Below, in pieces: positions 1 to 12,529 of a stretch of DNA of 64,000 bases. The notes beneath the pieces were generated by a model. It was not told the DNA's origin. It did not search any database and saw only the letters and a list, made by a program, of their open reading frames with translations. Every line of letters starts with the position of its first letter. Position 1 is the stretch's first letter. The DNA comes from Escarpia spicata (taxonomy: Eukaryota > Annelida > Polychaeta > Sabellida > Siboglinidae): positions 32,918,199 to 32,982,198 of the forward strand of contig OZ023209.1 of the NCBI GenBank assembly GCA_963995525.1. The letters run 5' to 3'. The position numbers and the translations under genes were made by a program.

Positions 1-85
1 AAGCAGTTATCTTTTTTGTTAAAATATACTTGTGCAAAGAGATTGGTAAATAATAAGGGACACAGGTTTATCAATGTATATATAC

Positions 86-226
<141 letters not shown>

Positions 227-230
227 GCAA

Positions 231-1537
231 ACGTTTAACTAGTATTAACACAAAACTGCTGACATTCGTGTTTCCTAGTTGTCTGTCGTGTTTGACTAAA
301 ATTGATGATTTGTGGTATCAGCAACATCTGAATATTCATTTTCATAATATATATTCATATTATCGGTGTTAAGACTGTGTGCCTGCGCTAAACCCGACAC
401 AACATTTCCAAAGTTCCACCATCACCATCGATCGAGCACAGATGTGATTTAAATGACATAGGTGCTGCAATACTCGCAGTATGGTCAAAATGACGAAGGT
501 CGGAGAAAAAGTGAAATTCACGTCCATCGATATACACTACTAGTGATAATGTAGCATTGTCAACTAATATTCGTATTGCTATGGTATTTACATGAGGGTA
601 GACGTAAGCCTATTGTGCTAGCGTCTATGTCATGTTGTAAAGCAACGTAGTCCATGGCTCAGGGGCCGGTTCCCAAAGTATTCGCCGCGCACGCGTGCTT
701 TCTGCGATTGTTAAGTGTAACGTTTTACTTTGCAAATAAATTCATTTACCCTAAAACCAAATAAGAACCCTTGACATACGTGTCCAGGAGGAAACCATTA
801 ACAAAAATACATCCGCTCGATTCTAGGTAGATATAACACCCAGCACACAATCAAAAGCGTTCTTACTCTGTATTGTACTGGATTTGTTTACGCCCTATAC
901 ATTTCAAACAAATTAATTCCTCTATTTAAAACCACAGCCTATAAATGTTGTGGTCAATGCACACTTTTCGTATTCATGATCTGAGCCTTGGACTTACGGA
1001 AAGTGCAATGGTTGTTTCCACCTGTGTGTGACAATCCCTTGCGCAAAACTTGAATACCAAATTTTAATGATACCACATTACTAGCATTCAAGTAATTCTG
1101 TATTTCTTAACCCCCGGTTCGACAAGCGATTTTGAGTGGGTCGCCCAGAATCTCCAGTGACCTGTGTCCGAACTTTCTTTATGTTGCCGCTAGTCCGTAC
1201 CAAATGTACGCAAAACGAATACTACACATATGCCACATGTTGCATTGTATTGAAAAGGCGTGTGACATGCTGCAATTCAAACTCACACGACATCTGGCGT
1301 TAACTGTTCGTCTCGCATGCTCTAAGGCCACGTTTTATTTTCATTGATGCCACCGTAATAACAATATGTGCATTAACTTCACTAGCCCATCCTTCGGATG
1401 GCGCTACTGGCGTCGGAACGAAATTACTATTATATTGAGGGGGCTGAGCCCGGAGCTTCAGTTAAGCATTACTCCGCTGTCGGTTCGGTCGGACGGGGAA
1501 CCGTAGAAGATTGTTTTATATCACTATATCAACCTAC
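231..1537. other. No gene recognised
   Basis: AT-rich unique-looking sequence. It lies 3' of the minus-strand exon at 1538-1676, so it may be intron or downstream sequence of that gene. I looked for a following VWA exon and found no convincing one. Confidence 0.5.
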
Positions 1538-1676
1538 GTTGTCGCTGGGTTGTGTTGTGGCAACAAGGATGTAGGCGAGACTCTTGGCCATGGTTAGATC
1601 ACGCCGCATTTCCGCAGAGAGGTCAATGGCTATAACAATGTCCTTCAGAGTCGTTGCAACTGCAATGTACCAGGAT
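1538..1676 (-). CDS. Exon of alpha2/delta-like or CACHD1-like gene (start of VWA domain)
   Basis: This 139-nt minus-strand exon follows a pyrimidine-rich acceptor ending in TTTTTTACAG and ends at a GTAGGT donor. Its frame reads SWYIAVATTLKDIVIAIDLS. That fits the start of the von Willebrand factor A domain of voltage-gated calcium channel alpha2/delta and CACHD1-type extracellular proteins, where a conserved R-x-W-Y block precedes a hydrophobic strand ending in the metal-binding site. The usual DxSxS metal site reads DLSAE, so metal binding looks altered. The first base completes the arginine codon split with exon 2989-3209, so the phases agree. The family is recognised from memory. Alternatives are other VWA/Cache proteins. 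Downstream exons were not found. Confidence 0.68.
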
Positions 1677-1689
1677 CTGTAAAAAACGT

Positions 1690-1800
1690 AAAAGTAAAGG
1701 TAAGTTCTAATATAGTGCAGTATCCAGTCCTCAGGACTGCTCAAAGCCCTTTACATTGTACTCCCTGGCAGACCTGTTCAATCGAACACCATCGCGACTT
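1690..1800 (-). repeat. L2-type LINE/SINE 3' tail fragment
   Basis: Read on the minus strand it contains the CTTTGAGCAGTCCTGAGGAC and GGATACTGC blocks typical of L2-like tails. The same segment occurs in the opposite orientation at 13985-14095. It lies in the intron just upstream of exon 1538-1676. Confidence 0.65.
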
Positions 1801-1949
1801 CTCTGGGAAGCATCCAGCCACGCTGCAATTAATGCGCGAAGACTATTCGAGCACAAATATCCAACACTGTCTATAGCCAGGTAGTCATTCATACAGCTGA
1901 GTGAACTGGAGCAACGTTTAGTGAACGAACTTGTCCAAGGTTCGATACC

Positions 1950-2020
1950 GCCGCACAGGATTCGAACCCGGGTTCTCTCGGTTGAGAGTCCGAAGCTCTA
2001 CTTCCACTGCGCTACGTGGC
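1950..2020 (-). repeat. tRNA-like sequence, probably a tRNA-derived SINE head or tRNA pseudogene
   Basis: The minus strand shows an A box (TAGCGCAGTGG) and a perfect B box (GGTTCGAATCC) at normal spacing. The acceptor arms pair only with mismatches and the anticodon loop seems one base too long. I therefore prefer a tRNA-derived SINE head to a working tRNA gene. It lies in an intron of the alpha2/delta-like gene. Confidence 0.6.
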
Positions 2021-2988
2021 ATCTACCTCACACACAAAATTAATGTTCATCGTTTAGAGAAACGACAATGGTACTACAAAGAAAACTGTTTAGATATAGC
2101 ATACTCACAAGTCACACCACGACAGCTTTGTAGTTATAATTCATGTAATATAAACGCGTACATAAGATATGCGTTTGAATAAACACAATTATTATAACAC
2201 GTTTCTGTATAGTTTGATCCCACATTCCCCCTGCTTGAGTACATAAGCTTTGTGACCTGCATACGTCATCTATTTATTATGGAACTTAAAGCTCATGCAT
2301 GCGCGGGCGTGCATGCATGAGATTGTAGGCGCGTGTGTGCTCTTGCGCTAAGTAAAACAATCTATACAATTATATTGAATTCTACAGAATGTTCAATTTT
2401 CTAAAGAATTATGCAGAATATTCTATAGAGCCCTGGTTTGTATGATGCCGATAACCAGTTCTGGACAGCTTTGTTGTGCTGTCGTCGCTCAGCTGGAAGA
2501 GTTAGAAACATGTTACTGTGAGAATCTGAAGAATTGCAGTTGCTTAGTTTTCATTCAATACAAAGTAATATCGTCGAGCAGAAACACTAATGTGCCCGGG
2601 TGACGTATACACAATTGAAGGAAGACAAAGAAGGACCATTGAAAGCCAACATGCACAAAATGAAGCCAATAAGTGGATGCCGTATGTTGGTGATTGAAAC
2701 AAACGTGTTTGACTAATGTAATAGAGCGTTTAGCTGAATCACAATCATGCACATTGTGCACGGTATATAGCCGCAATGTGATACACGAAAACGTGCAATA
2801 ACACAACGCGTACTATTTGTTATTCAAATAATAAAAGCATCCGCTATGTTAGTTTGAACGTTTGTATTTCTCGACTTACAGCCACTGACCACAATCATTG
2901 TTGATATTTGTTGCTAGCACTGCTTGTATTAGTTGCCTCCTTACTATGGCTTGCACGCGCAAATAAGATACAGGCTCTGAATGCTTAC
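2021..2988. other. Intron sequence, nothing recognised
   Basis: AT-rich stretch between two minus-strand exons of the alpha2/delta-like gene. Short open frames here look random and none has a recognisable domain. Confidence 0.45.
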
Positions 2989-3209
2989 CGGAATCGTACT
3001 TCGATGTTTGTGTACAGGCTTTTATCGTACCGGAATGCTGGATAGAGGTAACCGATACCCGTGGCCGCTCCAAACATCTGCCAATGGTCTTGGCCTTGAA
3101 ATATGTGATTATCCATGAATGTCTCAACCAGCTCCTTCGGGGCGTACCGCAAGTGATCGCCGGTCATCTCCGACATCCCGTAATATAAGCAAGTGTCTTC
3201 GTAGTTTAC
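2989..3209 (-). CDS. Exon of alpha2/delta-like or CACHD1-like gene (VWA_N region)
   Basis: This 221-nt minus-strand exon lies between a CAG acceptor and a GTAAGC donor. It encodes 73 codons plus two bases. Visible blocks are VNYEDTCLYYG, DHWQMFGAATG and YLYPAFRYDK, ending NIEVRFR. In the alpha2/delta family a W-Q-x-F-G-x-x-x-G segment followed by a Y-P block comes directly before the VWA domain, and the next exon (1538-1676) continues exactly there. The protein would be extracellular and membrane-anchored and, if a true alpha2/delta, would associate with channel complexes. Assignment to alpha2/delta versus CACHD1 is open. Confidence 0.75.
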
Positions 3210-3320
3210 CTGGTCTCACAACGAACAACGAACAACAGTGAACACGATCTGGCCCAGATAAAACTGCGTACTTAAAATAATATACTTTGCAAATATTGGG
3301 TAGTCGTTTTACACACGTAC

Positions 3321-3491
3321 CTTGGCGTTGTGGAGCGCCTTGCTCTTACGGAGTTTACGACGATCATAATCATTGCACCTTTTGAAGGAAGTCGATCCCT
3401 TAAAGTTCTTGTACTCCTTCGCAATCATATCGCGTAAATTTCTCACCATGTGAAAGCGACTTTCCAGAGTTGTACGAATTACAAACGCTAC
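3321..3491 (-). CDS. Exon of alpha2/delta-like gene (charged helical part of VWA_N)
   Basis: This 171-nt (57-codon) phase-0 minus-strand exon has a GACAG acceptor and a canonical AAG/GTACGT donor. It begins VAFVIRTTLESRFHMV and ends KALHNAK. The amphipathic, charged helix fits the region before the Y-E-D-T block of the next exon, as in the N-terminal domain of alpha2/delta proteins. The in-phase junctions with both neighbours support it more than its sequence does, because this part of the family is poorly conserved. Confidence 0.6.
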
Positions 3492-3747
3492 CTGTCATGA
3501 CAACAATGCTGGTTGACACACACCATGGCAATGCCCATGTATCGCCAATTTCTTAATACAATGTACGATGGCAATACACAAGTAAAACGCATATTATGCT
3601 ATACATTCCATGACAATATCAAGATACACATATCATGTCAGCGATGACCATGTAACACTAATCTCTAGCAAGGAACCAGAGCTCGATATATACGTGCTTA
3701 GCTCGATATATATGTGCTTAGCTCGATATATATATGTGCTTGTATGA

Positions 3748-3786
<39 letters not shown>

Positions 3787-4758
3787 AGTGATGATCCATT
3801 GAAAATCATGCTGTGAACGTGACATACTTACAATCGTGAGATATAGCGTCTACAAATATTACTACTCTCCCAGGCAATAATATCATGGCAATGCTTGTGT
3901 GACACACGTGCAATGCTATAAGTAGTGTTCAACATAACTGTGAGCCAGCTGGCGCAGGGCCGGCGAATCAGCTGTCCGGTCAGCAACTGCCACAAGTCAA
4001 ACGCCCGGTTGGCTCGCGCGGTTTTTGGATATATCTGCCGATCTTGTCATAGTGACGGAAAACAAACAGTAATTCCTAGACGCGTTATCAGAGTAGTATG
4101 CGTTACAGAAACATTGGCTGCCGATTAACCTGACCACGACAACAACTGTGTTGTTGGATATCAGAAACATGTAAGTATCATATCAATAGATCAATGCAGG
4201 TTCTTTATGTGAATTGGTGGAATGGCTCTCGATGATGTGCGTTTATAGGGAAGAGTGTGCCGAATGAGTGACACAATGCGATGCGAATGAGGAAGGTAGA
4301 GGGAGTAATGACAAACAGGAATATTCAAAAGATATTGACAGAGAAAGTAGTAAGATAGCGTATACAATTTGGCTACCAATATAAGCTAGATACGGTGTCT
4401 TTGACAGAGCAGCAGCAAGTTAAATCATAAATGGTACGTTTGTGATAACAACGCGTTTGCAGAAATACAGGAGCAAAGAGGATGGACGCCTTGAGGGAAC
4501 AGATTTGGGTACATTTGAGCTCAGAAAGAAGAATAGGAAGAAACCAAAAAGCCGACTATCAAAGGAACGGAGGCGGTGAAAAAGCAAAGCACCGAGAAAA
4601 GAGGCATATTACAACTCGCAACATTTTGCGGTTACAGGCATGGTTGGCCCTTGACATGTTACTTATTGTTAGATCCGATGTCGCACACTAGCTGCATGTC
4701 ATAACAACTCTCGTTTGACGTCCATCTCATGTTCCCAGTATGCAGTGATCACAACCAA
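3492..4758. other. Intron sequence with a small TA microsatellite
   Basis: It contains three degenerate copies of GCTCGATATATA near 3685-3735 and a (TA)n tract at about 3750-3783. The 3925-4128 open frame has no recognisable domain on either strand. Polinton B begins at its right edge. Confidence 0.45.
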
Positions 4759-5345
4759 AGTAGTTAGTAGGTCCATCTCATATCTTAAGTCAGGAGCCAT
4801 GACCTCAGGGAGTGAACATTTTGACTCTGTTCCCGCTAGTGAGCGCCCCTAGCGTCACTTCCGGTGACGTTACATCCTTAGTTATCGCCCACTCTAGCGT
4901 CTGGTACAGGGTGGTGGGTATGTGTGTAAGGGTAGGGCTGACTTCTGGACGGCCCTCTTAGCGGGGGATGGGTAGGATGGGGCGGGTTGATGGACACCTA
5001 ATTTGTTTTTCAAGTTTTTTCACAATTGTTTTTAATTAAAAAAATATTGTTTAATGGCGTGTTGTTTGTTGTCCCTACCAAGAAGCATGTGACTTTACAT
5101 GTCAGTTTGGGAGAGACCACTTCGCATAAGTAACTAGCATGGGTGTTTAGCGTTGTATGTCTGTTGAAAATGTGCGATTTTACTTCTTTGAGTGGAATTT
5201 CATCATGTGTGTTTGTTGTTTCGTGTTTCATGTGTTCATCTGTTGAATGTTAGATTTTTTATAGATGTTTGTCTTTTGAACGTGTTGACTTTGGACCCCG
5301 TTTGCATACATTTTATAGTCTTACCCATCATTCGTGTCATAGTTT
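4759..5345 (+). repeat. Left inverted terminal repeat of Polinton B
   Basis: Matches the reverse complement of 7003-8034 over its length with gaps. Shared blocks include GTGAGCGCCC, GGGTTGATGGAC and AATGGCGTGTTGTTT. It lacks the large TC/AC array found in the right copy. Confidence 0.85.
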
Positions 5346-5803
5346 GATCCCACGTAGTGGCGGGATGTAACCTTTTCCATTCTTAATTCCCCTCCGTTAC
5401 GTTATCATTCACGTGCATGCATACACATATTTAGCACCCATAAGTCTATCATAGGCGCAACTAATGGACAGGATGTAACTTTTTTTCTTCTGAATTCCCC
5501 ACGCAATTACCGTTCCTTAGTCCACCATATCACCTTCACGCACTTCCGACATGTCACGTTCGCGCATGCGCATCCACACACCTACCAATAATTTGTTCCT
5601 TCATTTCCGCGTTCACGCATGTATAATATTATAATGTCTACTCGCGCATGAATACATGTCCACTCACGCATTGTTATACAGACACATGCAAGGGACCGTG
5701 TTCGTTCACTTGTAGACATGACTTCCGTCATGAATGTAGGGTAGTTACCTACATCATCGCTTAGACGTTCTGAGACAAGTTATGGAGAAGACGACTATAC
5801 GAG

Positions 5804-6179
5804 TTGATGAACCAGTGGTATAGAGACAGAGATATGATGGATATGGTTATGCGGTTTGGTGGATCAGCTTCTTTCCTGTCGAACTTTTACCCGTGCCGAG
5901 TCGAAGCATACGGTTGGGTGTTTAAGTCTGTTGAACATCAGTATAGAAAGGCGATGTTTAATGAAGAAAAGTATCAAAGAGGCAAGGTCAGCGTACATGG
6001 CGAAATGGAGAAGTAGAGCTACAAGGAAGACGAGAAGAACATCCGGGTGGGATGCTAGCCGGGTCGACGGTATGCGGAACTCATTGATGACAAAGCTCAC
6101 GACCTCGAAAGAGTCGAGAGTTTTTTTTTGGGTCGATTACGGTGGTGAAAAGGTCGAAACACGCTCAGAAAATTATTGA
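5804..6179 (+). pseudogene. NADAR (YbiA/DUF1768)-domain gene, frameshifted, Polinton B
   Basis: The frame from 5804 shows GGSASFLSNFYPCRVEAYG followed by VFKSVEHQYRKAMF. This is the characteristic N-terminal half of the NADAR fold, where an F-L-S-N-F-Y-P block leads to a V-E-H helix. The second half (alanine-rich helix, then a W-D-x-x-R-V-D-x-M segment) continues in another frame within 5985-6110, so at least one frameshift separates the halves. NADAR proteins are N-glycosidases. Some act in riboflavin metabolism and others remove ADP-ribose from DNA guanine. Which applies here cannot be told. The ATPase-like start follows at 6245, as in Polinton A. Confidence 0.75.
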
Positions 6180-6244
6180 TGGAGGTGAGTGGTAAATGCA
6201 GAATATAAAACGGGGTTACGTACATCGCGCGCGCCTTCGCTGAC

Positions 6245-6644
6245 ATGGATACATCGTTGAAGCATGCTTTTATTGTATCGTAGCCGGTTCTACGGTGTGT
6301 GGTAACATGGTGGATCTTGTGAACTACGCCCTGAGTAAAGGAAAACGACTCCACAGTTGGAGTGGGAAGCGTTCGCTCGTCATATGAGACGTCTGAACAA
6401 CTGAACATATATGAGCATGAGGAGCATCCCCACCCCCACAAAGCGCCCCGTGTGGGCCCCTCGTGGGGGACCCGTCAACCATACCCAACAACCTCCCGGC
6501 ATGCATCGCGCTACGACGGTCTCCACTTCATCATCTTCGTTAACCCTAAACCAAAACACCACTCACCGCACTGACACAAGAAAACAGAAACACCTCATTG
6601 GTCAAATATTCCCCCCTTCTTTTTTCACGCCTTTTGATAAGTAA
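6245..6644 (+). pseudogene. Deletion junction: ATPase start joined to VDLVN-motif gene
   Basis: At 6245 the frame reads MDTSLKHAF, matching the start of the ATPase-like gene at 23110 (MDTSLTHP). It breaks at about 6285, and from about 6304 the sequence reads GNMVDLVNYALSKGKR, matching the late-type gene of Polinton A at about 24208. A frameshift near 6370 moves the rest (AFARHMRRLN) to another frame. About a kilobase of the intact order was deleted here. The tail to 6644 is rich in proline, threonine and serine. Confidence 0.7.
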
Positions 6645-6839
6645 TGGGTCTGTTCATGGAACATGATCTTCAAAGGAATATCGTGTGTAGGATGGGTGGG
6701 ATGGAAGATGCCCTTCTCTTAGCGGGTGCATGCGCGTGTGTAAGGTTAGGACGGGCTGGTGGACGGCTAATGACAGCCTCTTGTTGGGTATATCATCGTG
6801 TGAGCATGCGTTTGTGTGTATGAAAAACGAACAAAAAAC

Positions 6840-7000
6840 ACGGCAGTATACGAGTGCACACGTATTTTATTGATGACATGAATTATGGGTAAGACTATAC
6901 TATGTATCCACTAGGGGTCCAAAATCAGCACGTTCCAAAGATAAACATCTAAAAAAATTGTACGTACAGCGTAAAATCACTAGGTCGCGCTTCTTGGTAG
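6840..7000. repeat. Extra tandem copy inside the right arm of Polinton B
   Basis: The stretch from GTAAGACTATACTATG to AAACATCTAAAA is a diverged copy of 7025-7090 (GTAAGACTCTAAAATG to AAACATCTAGAA), spaced about 130 bases. The right arm has therefore grown by local duplication. Confidence 0.6.
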
Positions 7001-7002
7001 GT

Positions 7003-8034
<1,032 letters not shown>

Positions 8035-8214
8035 AATCAAGACAATGCAAACATTATATGAATTCTTCCAGAAATCAACTAGACATCGCATTTCCTCGAT
8101 AATTGTGAGGTTGCACTCGAGAGGGAATACCATCTTTGGATATCACGCTCTTCACCTATGCTTTCAAAACATCATGTAGAAATAATAATTATTCGTGCAT
8201 GAAAGGATACTTAC

Positions 8215-8306
8215 ATTATATAGATGCTTTTTGGCATGGTACATATCAGGGATCACTTTGAGTCTCTTTCCAAGTGTATTCTGCAACACATGCTTGAGCC
8301 GTAATG
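8215..8306 (-). CDS. Probable exon of the alpha2/delta-like gene
   Basis: A 92-nt minus-strand segment between an acceptor ending CCTTAG and a canonical AAT/GTAAGT donor. Only one frame is open, reading LRLKHVLQNTLGKR and ending KKHLYN. It leaves phase 0 for exon 3321-3491. The helix-then-LYN pattern resembles the segment upstream of the VWA_N helices in alpha2/delta proteins. Support comes from phase, splice sites and position. Sequence similarity is weak. Confidence 0.45.
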
Positions 8307-8432
8307 CTAAGGTTATACATGGAAATTTCCAGAATAATGGGGAACTGTATCTTAGGTAGGTCAAATATTGAAGACTAAATTAATTTGTTTTACGGTTATG
8401 AAATCCATTAAAGTTTAAACATACAAACAGGC

Positions 8433-8450
8433 ACGCGCGCGCGCGCACAT

Positions 8451-8486
<36 letters not shown>
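8433..8486. repeat. (GC)n(CA)n microsatellite
   Basis: A short CG-alternating run followed by CA repeats and then TA. Confidence 0.9.
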
Positions 8487-8491
<5 letters not shown>

Positions 8492-8689
8492 TATATATGA
8501 TATATTCATGTTGGAAAGGTTGTACAATTTTAAAAAGACGCACTTCTGGAAATAATATTTATCTAAACATTAAATCTCATCAAAATATATTTCAAATAAG
8601 CAAAACAAAGAACAACAAATTATTTCACGTTCTTCCCATGTTCTGCCTGAAATAATCAAACTATAGATTTCCATTTACTTAGTAAGGAA

Positions 8690-9178
8690 GAAGGTGAGAG
8701 ATTCAAAAGAGGAATAGACCGAGGATTTACAAGAACAAGGATTATCAGCAAGACACAGCAAAAAGGCGTATGACACTCTCAAGACCCTAGCCAAGACCCA
8801 ACAGCACAAAGCAACTCCTGACGGAAAGCAGTCTTGTATTGAATCGGTGGACATAATACTACAATGACCTCTACAACTATGATCTCCAGCCAGACGCCAG
8901 CATAACCCAGATATACCTGACCCAGAACAAAGTCACTGAAAGCCTACCTGTCTTAAGGGAAGAGGTTTAGAAGCATTGCGATGTCTGAAAACGGGAAAAA
9001 TCGCCTGTGTGGGACAACATCCTCGCCGAGCTGCTGATAAAGGGAAGAGAAACAATAACAACATTCCTCGCAGTCTCGTGCCAGAAGACATGAGAAACCA
9101 ACGAGTGGTCGCATGAGTGGAAACAGTTGCTCATCATTCCGCTGCCCAATGAAGGCAACTTCAAAACAGTGTAAGAAC
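8690..9178 (+). pseudogene. LINE reverse transcriptase N-terminal fragment (5' part of a split copy)
   Basis: Reading through frameshifts, the plus strand shows TLAKTQQHKATPDGKQS, an L-x-E-L-L-I-K-G-R-E-T-I block and WKQLLIIPLPNEGNFK. This is the start of a non-LTR reverse transcriptase (K-S-P-G-x-D-N-I and W-K-x-x-x-I-I-P-L-x-K-x-G). It stops at about 9178 and resumes at about 12865, so later insertions split it. Confidence 0.7.
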
Positions 9179-9184
9179 AGAAGT

Positions 9185-10055
9185 GGATTTATTTATCCAG
9201 ACTGTACATCCAGTAATAATATGACAAAATATAATATAAAAAGGTGTACAATGAGGATGATGGAGACTCCCACTAAGACTTGAAAAGAAGTCGCTACCGT
9301 GGGAGCCACACATAGTATAATTATAGTTCAGTTTCTGTAGAAAGAAACAATATGTTGTCTATTATGTAAGACATAAGTAGTAACATAAAATATGATATAT
9401 CGTCAGTGAAAAAACCAGGATATATTATTTTATTATAAGATGCATGTTCATAGAATATGGTGGGGTAAGCAGGTAAAAGTATTTTATGGTGTTTGGGTGT
9501 GGTCATTGTGGTTGATTGCGTGTTTACAAGCAGGCATAACAGTTAATGTTTGTGCACGTGTTGTTGTAATTTTGAATGAAATGGTTCTTAGCGTAGTTAA
9601 AAAAAACATGTAAACTGTGTGTATACAGTTTAGATGTCACTCTAAGGGAAGTGTTGTTAATTGTGTTTGATAAATTGTATTTAAGACATAGTTTTGCAAA
9701 TGAATGATTTGTATCGTAAATGTGAATTTTGTGTTGGTTGCGTGTATTGTGACCATGAATCATGGTATTTGTAGCTATTTTCCAATGTAGAAGGTGAGCA
9801 TGTAATTTGCTATGTATAAATTTATACTAAAATTTCAATTCTTGAAGGGGTAAAATATCATTCACTTTCAGTAAGTTTAATGTTTTTAATAACGGGTCAA
9901 CATGAGCATAAAAATGACTCAAAGTTATTATGCGTACAGCCCTTTTCTGAAGTTGATTAATTCTTTGAGAGTGGTATCCCCATGTTGTTAAACAGTAAGT
10001 TATATGTGGTACTAATAATGTATTATATAATACTATTTTATTCCCATTGGCAGAA
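9185..10055 (-). pseudogene. LINE reverse transcriptase C-terminal end and 3' tail
   Basis: The minus strand reads VLYNTLLVPHITYCLTTWG, then RINQLQKRAVRIITLSHF, then HNTRNQHKIHIYD and a cysteine-ending tail. It closes near 9185 in an AATAAAT-rich end. The same family appears at 40637-41633 on the plus strand. The 5' continuation of the same copy is at 12530-12855, the intervening DNA being an insertion. Confidence 0.75.
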
Positions 10056-11149
10056 TTTTTTTAAGGTGGCTGCACCACTGCTGTGTTGAACTGGTTGTGG
10101 TAGACAAGATTGATTGACACCTGCTGGGGTCAGTCACGTGTCATTGCAAATGGCGGCTGGGGTCGGGTATAATCGGAGAATAAACAAAACTACCGCCAGT
10201 ATTTGGTGATGTGACAGCGTGATGCATTTAGGTAATTATAATACAACAGCATAGTGGCATGTGAATAACCAGACTATATGATTTGCATTCATGGTGAATG
10301 AATTTATGTTTGAACTGGGCTGACGCACACGTGATCGTCACTATGGAAACATCGTCAGTTTCCAAGAATCTGAAAAGGGACTTTCCACAAACACACTAAA
10401 AATACAAGTTTTTAAAGGACTGATTAGTGACATATGGTGATAGTGCCTTGGTTTTTTAATAGTACACATGTTCTTACTGACACCTACTAATGTTTTATGA
10501 AGAAAAAAATAAAGAAATCAACTGACACGATACCCGGTGCAGCTACCTTAAGTCTATTTAGTATACCGATTATTCTGGGACATTTGTTTGATAAATTTTC
10601 AGAGTGGTTTTTCCAGTTTAGATGTGTATCCAATGTTAATCCCACGAAAATAAAATTTTCAACTTTTGTAATTATACTATTATTGATTTTAGGAATAGGT
10701 GTTACATGTTTTTTGGTGTGTGGAAAACCAAGAATTTGGATTTAGTTACGTTAAGAGAAAGTTTATTTATTTCTAGCTATTCATTAATTTTCTTTCTTCA
10801 TTAATCAATGTTTCAGCATCATCGGTGTGTGAGATTGTGAAATTGCTCATTGTAACATTACCACATGAAAAATAAAAACTGCATTACCTAAACATGTTTT
10901 GTTATGCATGTAAGGAGCTTCTTCTTCTTAAGTAAATGTTTTTTATTTCATGAAAATCGGACAACTACTGACAAAGTTATTAAGTTGGAAATGTTACTAC
11001 CCCAGGGGTTTTCGTTGGAAAGGTGAACATGAAAAATAACACAGAAAGAATAGGGTCACAGTATTTCCAGGGTGTACCCCTATTTTACAAATTGTGTCAT
11101 TGTTTTCACAACAGATAAGTAATTAATTGAGGTAATTACTTCAAAATTT

Positions 11150-11800
11150 GCATATACAGGTATTTTCACACGAGGAATTCATTTTTTGTATTTTCGATGA
11201 CCTAATTTGCATATTTCATGTCCTAATTAGCATAATATGGCTGACATATTGAATCATAGACTGTAACAAGATGCAATTCAGTCATGTCATTAATTGTTTA
11301 GAGGATATTTACAGGGTATCAGAAAATGTAATATATCTTGTTTCATTATAGTTAAATTCAATCGCAATTTTTGGTCAAAATTGGTGCATCATTAGCATAA
11401 TTATTACAAAATGGCGGCCATATTGAATGAGGATTCCCAAGGTTTTGTGAAGAAATTGTTATTTTGAGCATGTAATTAACTCAGTAATGGCGTTTACAAT
11501 AGTACAGCATAAACTGTTTCATTGCTATCAATTAATTACCACAATTTGAATAATTTGTGGAGTAATTTGCATAAAATAAAATGGCGGACATATTAAATGT
11601 AGAATCCCAATTTTTGAATAATTTTTTTATCCAAAAGCACATCTTTACTATTTGAGGCATGTTGTAAAATATTACAGCACAAACATTTTCATTAGAACTC
11701 ACTTATTTGCCATTTACATAATTGATTAAAGTAATTATCATAAAATAAAATGGCGAACATAGTAAATTTGGTATCCTCATTCGTGTTATACAAAATTTGT
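11150..11800. repeat. Tandem repeat with AAAATGGCGG motif, about 168-bp period
   Basis: Four diverged units are centred near 11235, 11410, 11583 and 11748. Each has an AATT-GCATAA stretch followed by ATGGCGG/C-ACATATT and an ATCCCAA block. They lie inside the insertion at 10061-12525. Confidence 0.7.
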
Positions 11801-11817
11801 ATGACAGCTAGGCGCCA

Positions 11818-11866
11818 AATCCGCCTAGCGGACAACCAGCGCAACGCGATTGTCCGCCTGGCGGAT
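11818..11866. repeat. Inverted repeat (potential hairpin)
   Basis: ATCCGCCTAGCGGACAA and TTGTCCGCCTGGCGGAT pair with one mismatch across a loop of about 14 bases. Each arm is itself partly palindromic (TCCGCC..GGCGGA). Confidence 0.8.
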
Positions 11867-12529
11867 ATCCAGCAGCATGCTGACGTTACCAGGCGGATGT
11901 TACTATTTTTAGCACAGCGTCACCGTCTGCGGTGGCGTTCTCGAAAACCGTTCAACTAGGTCGCACAAAATGCGATTTCCGCACTTGTAAACCTTTTAAA
12001 AATATCACATAACACATATCACCTGAACAGTCTGAAACTGACGCGTAGGTGTGTATATACACGAACTTGAATTTTAGGCGATAACATTGCCAAAAATTCA
12101 TGTTTATACGATAATTCGACATAACTTTCGTTTGGTTTAATGCAGAAACTTCGTGCAACGACTGCAGTGAAGACGAACACGTCTTCTAATTGGTCGAGCA
12201 GATCTCATGACGATCCAAATAGGTTTACAAGTGCGGGTTTTTAATTTGCCGCGACCTGTTTTTGCGAAAACCGTACCGTCGCGGAGCGCCGTCGGCGTGA
12301 CACTTTTGGCGTGTATCATCGCTCAATCACGAATGATAAGTTCGTCAAATAAAGGAATACTTTTTAAAACTTTATGCCATTGTAAAGAACATTATCTTGC
12401 CGTTCCAGTGATATTAAATATGTAGTATTTAACGCGGACATAATGATGTAAGGGCTGACCGGTGACCTGCCGTAGTTTAGCGTCAAAACTGGCCAGATCC
12501 AACAGCCGCGGCGGCCGCTGTGGTAATGC

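Larger units (their letters stand above)
10061..12525. mobile_element. Non-coding insertion splitting a LINE, possibly a TTAA-target element
   Basis: This block interrupts the minus-strand LINE between its YTDD motif (about 12560) and its C-terminal region (about 10055). The left edge is TTAA followed by GGTGGCTGCACCACTGCTG. The right edge, read inward, is CCACAGCGGCCGCCGCGGCTG after TAAT. The ends are loosely similar and GC-rich, as in non-autonomous TTAA elements, but the right target site is imperfect. One 82-residue frame (10497-10745) with a hydrophobic C-terminal helix has no recognisable family. Confidence 0.45.

Noticed and set aside
1950..2020. Functional tRNA gene
   Set aside because: The A and B boxes are good but the acceptor stem has mismatches and the anticodon arm is irregular, so a SINE head or pseudogene fits better.
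10497..10745. Possible small membrane protein gene
   Set aside because: It lies in a non-coding insertion, has no family I recognise and no supporting context. One hydrophobic helix is not enough.
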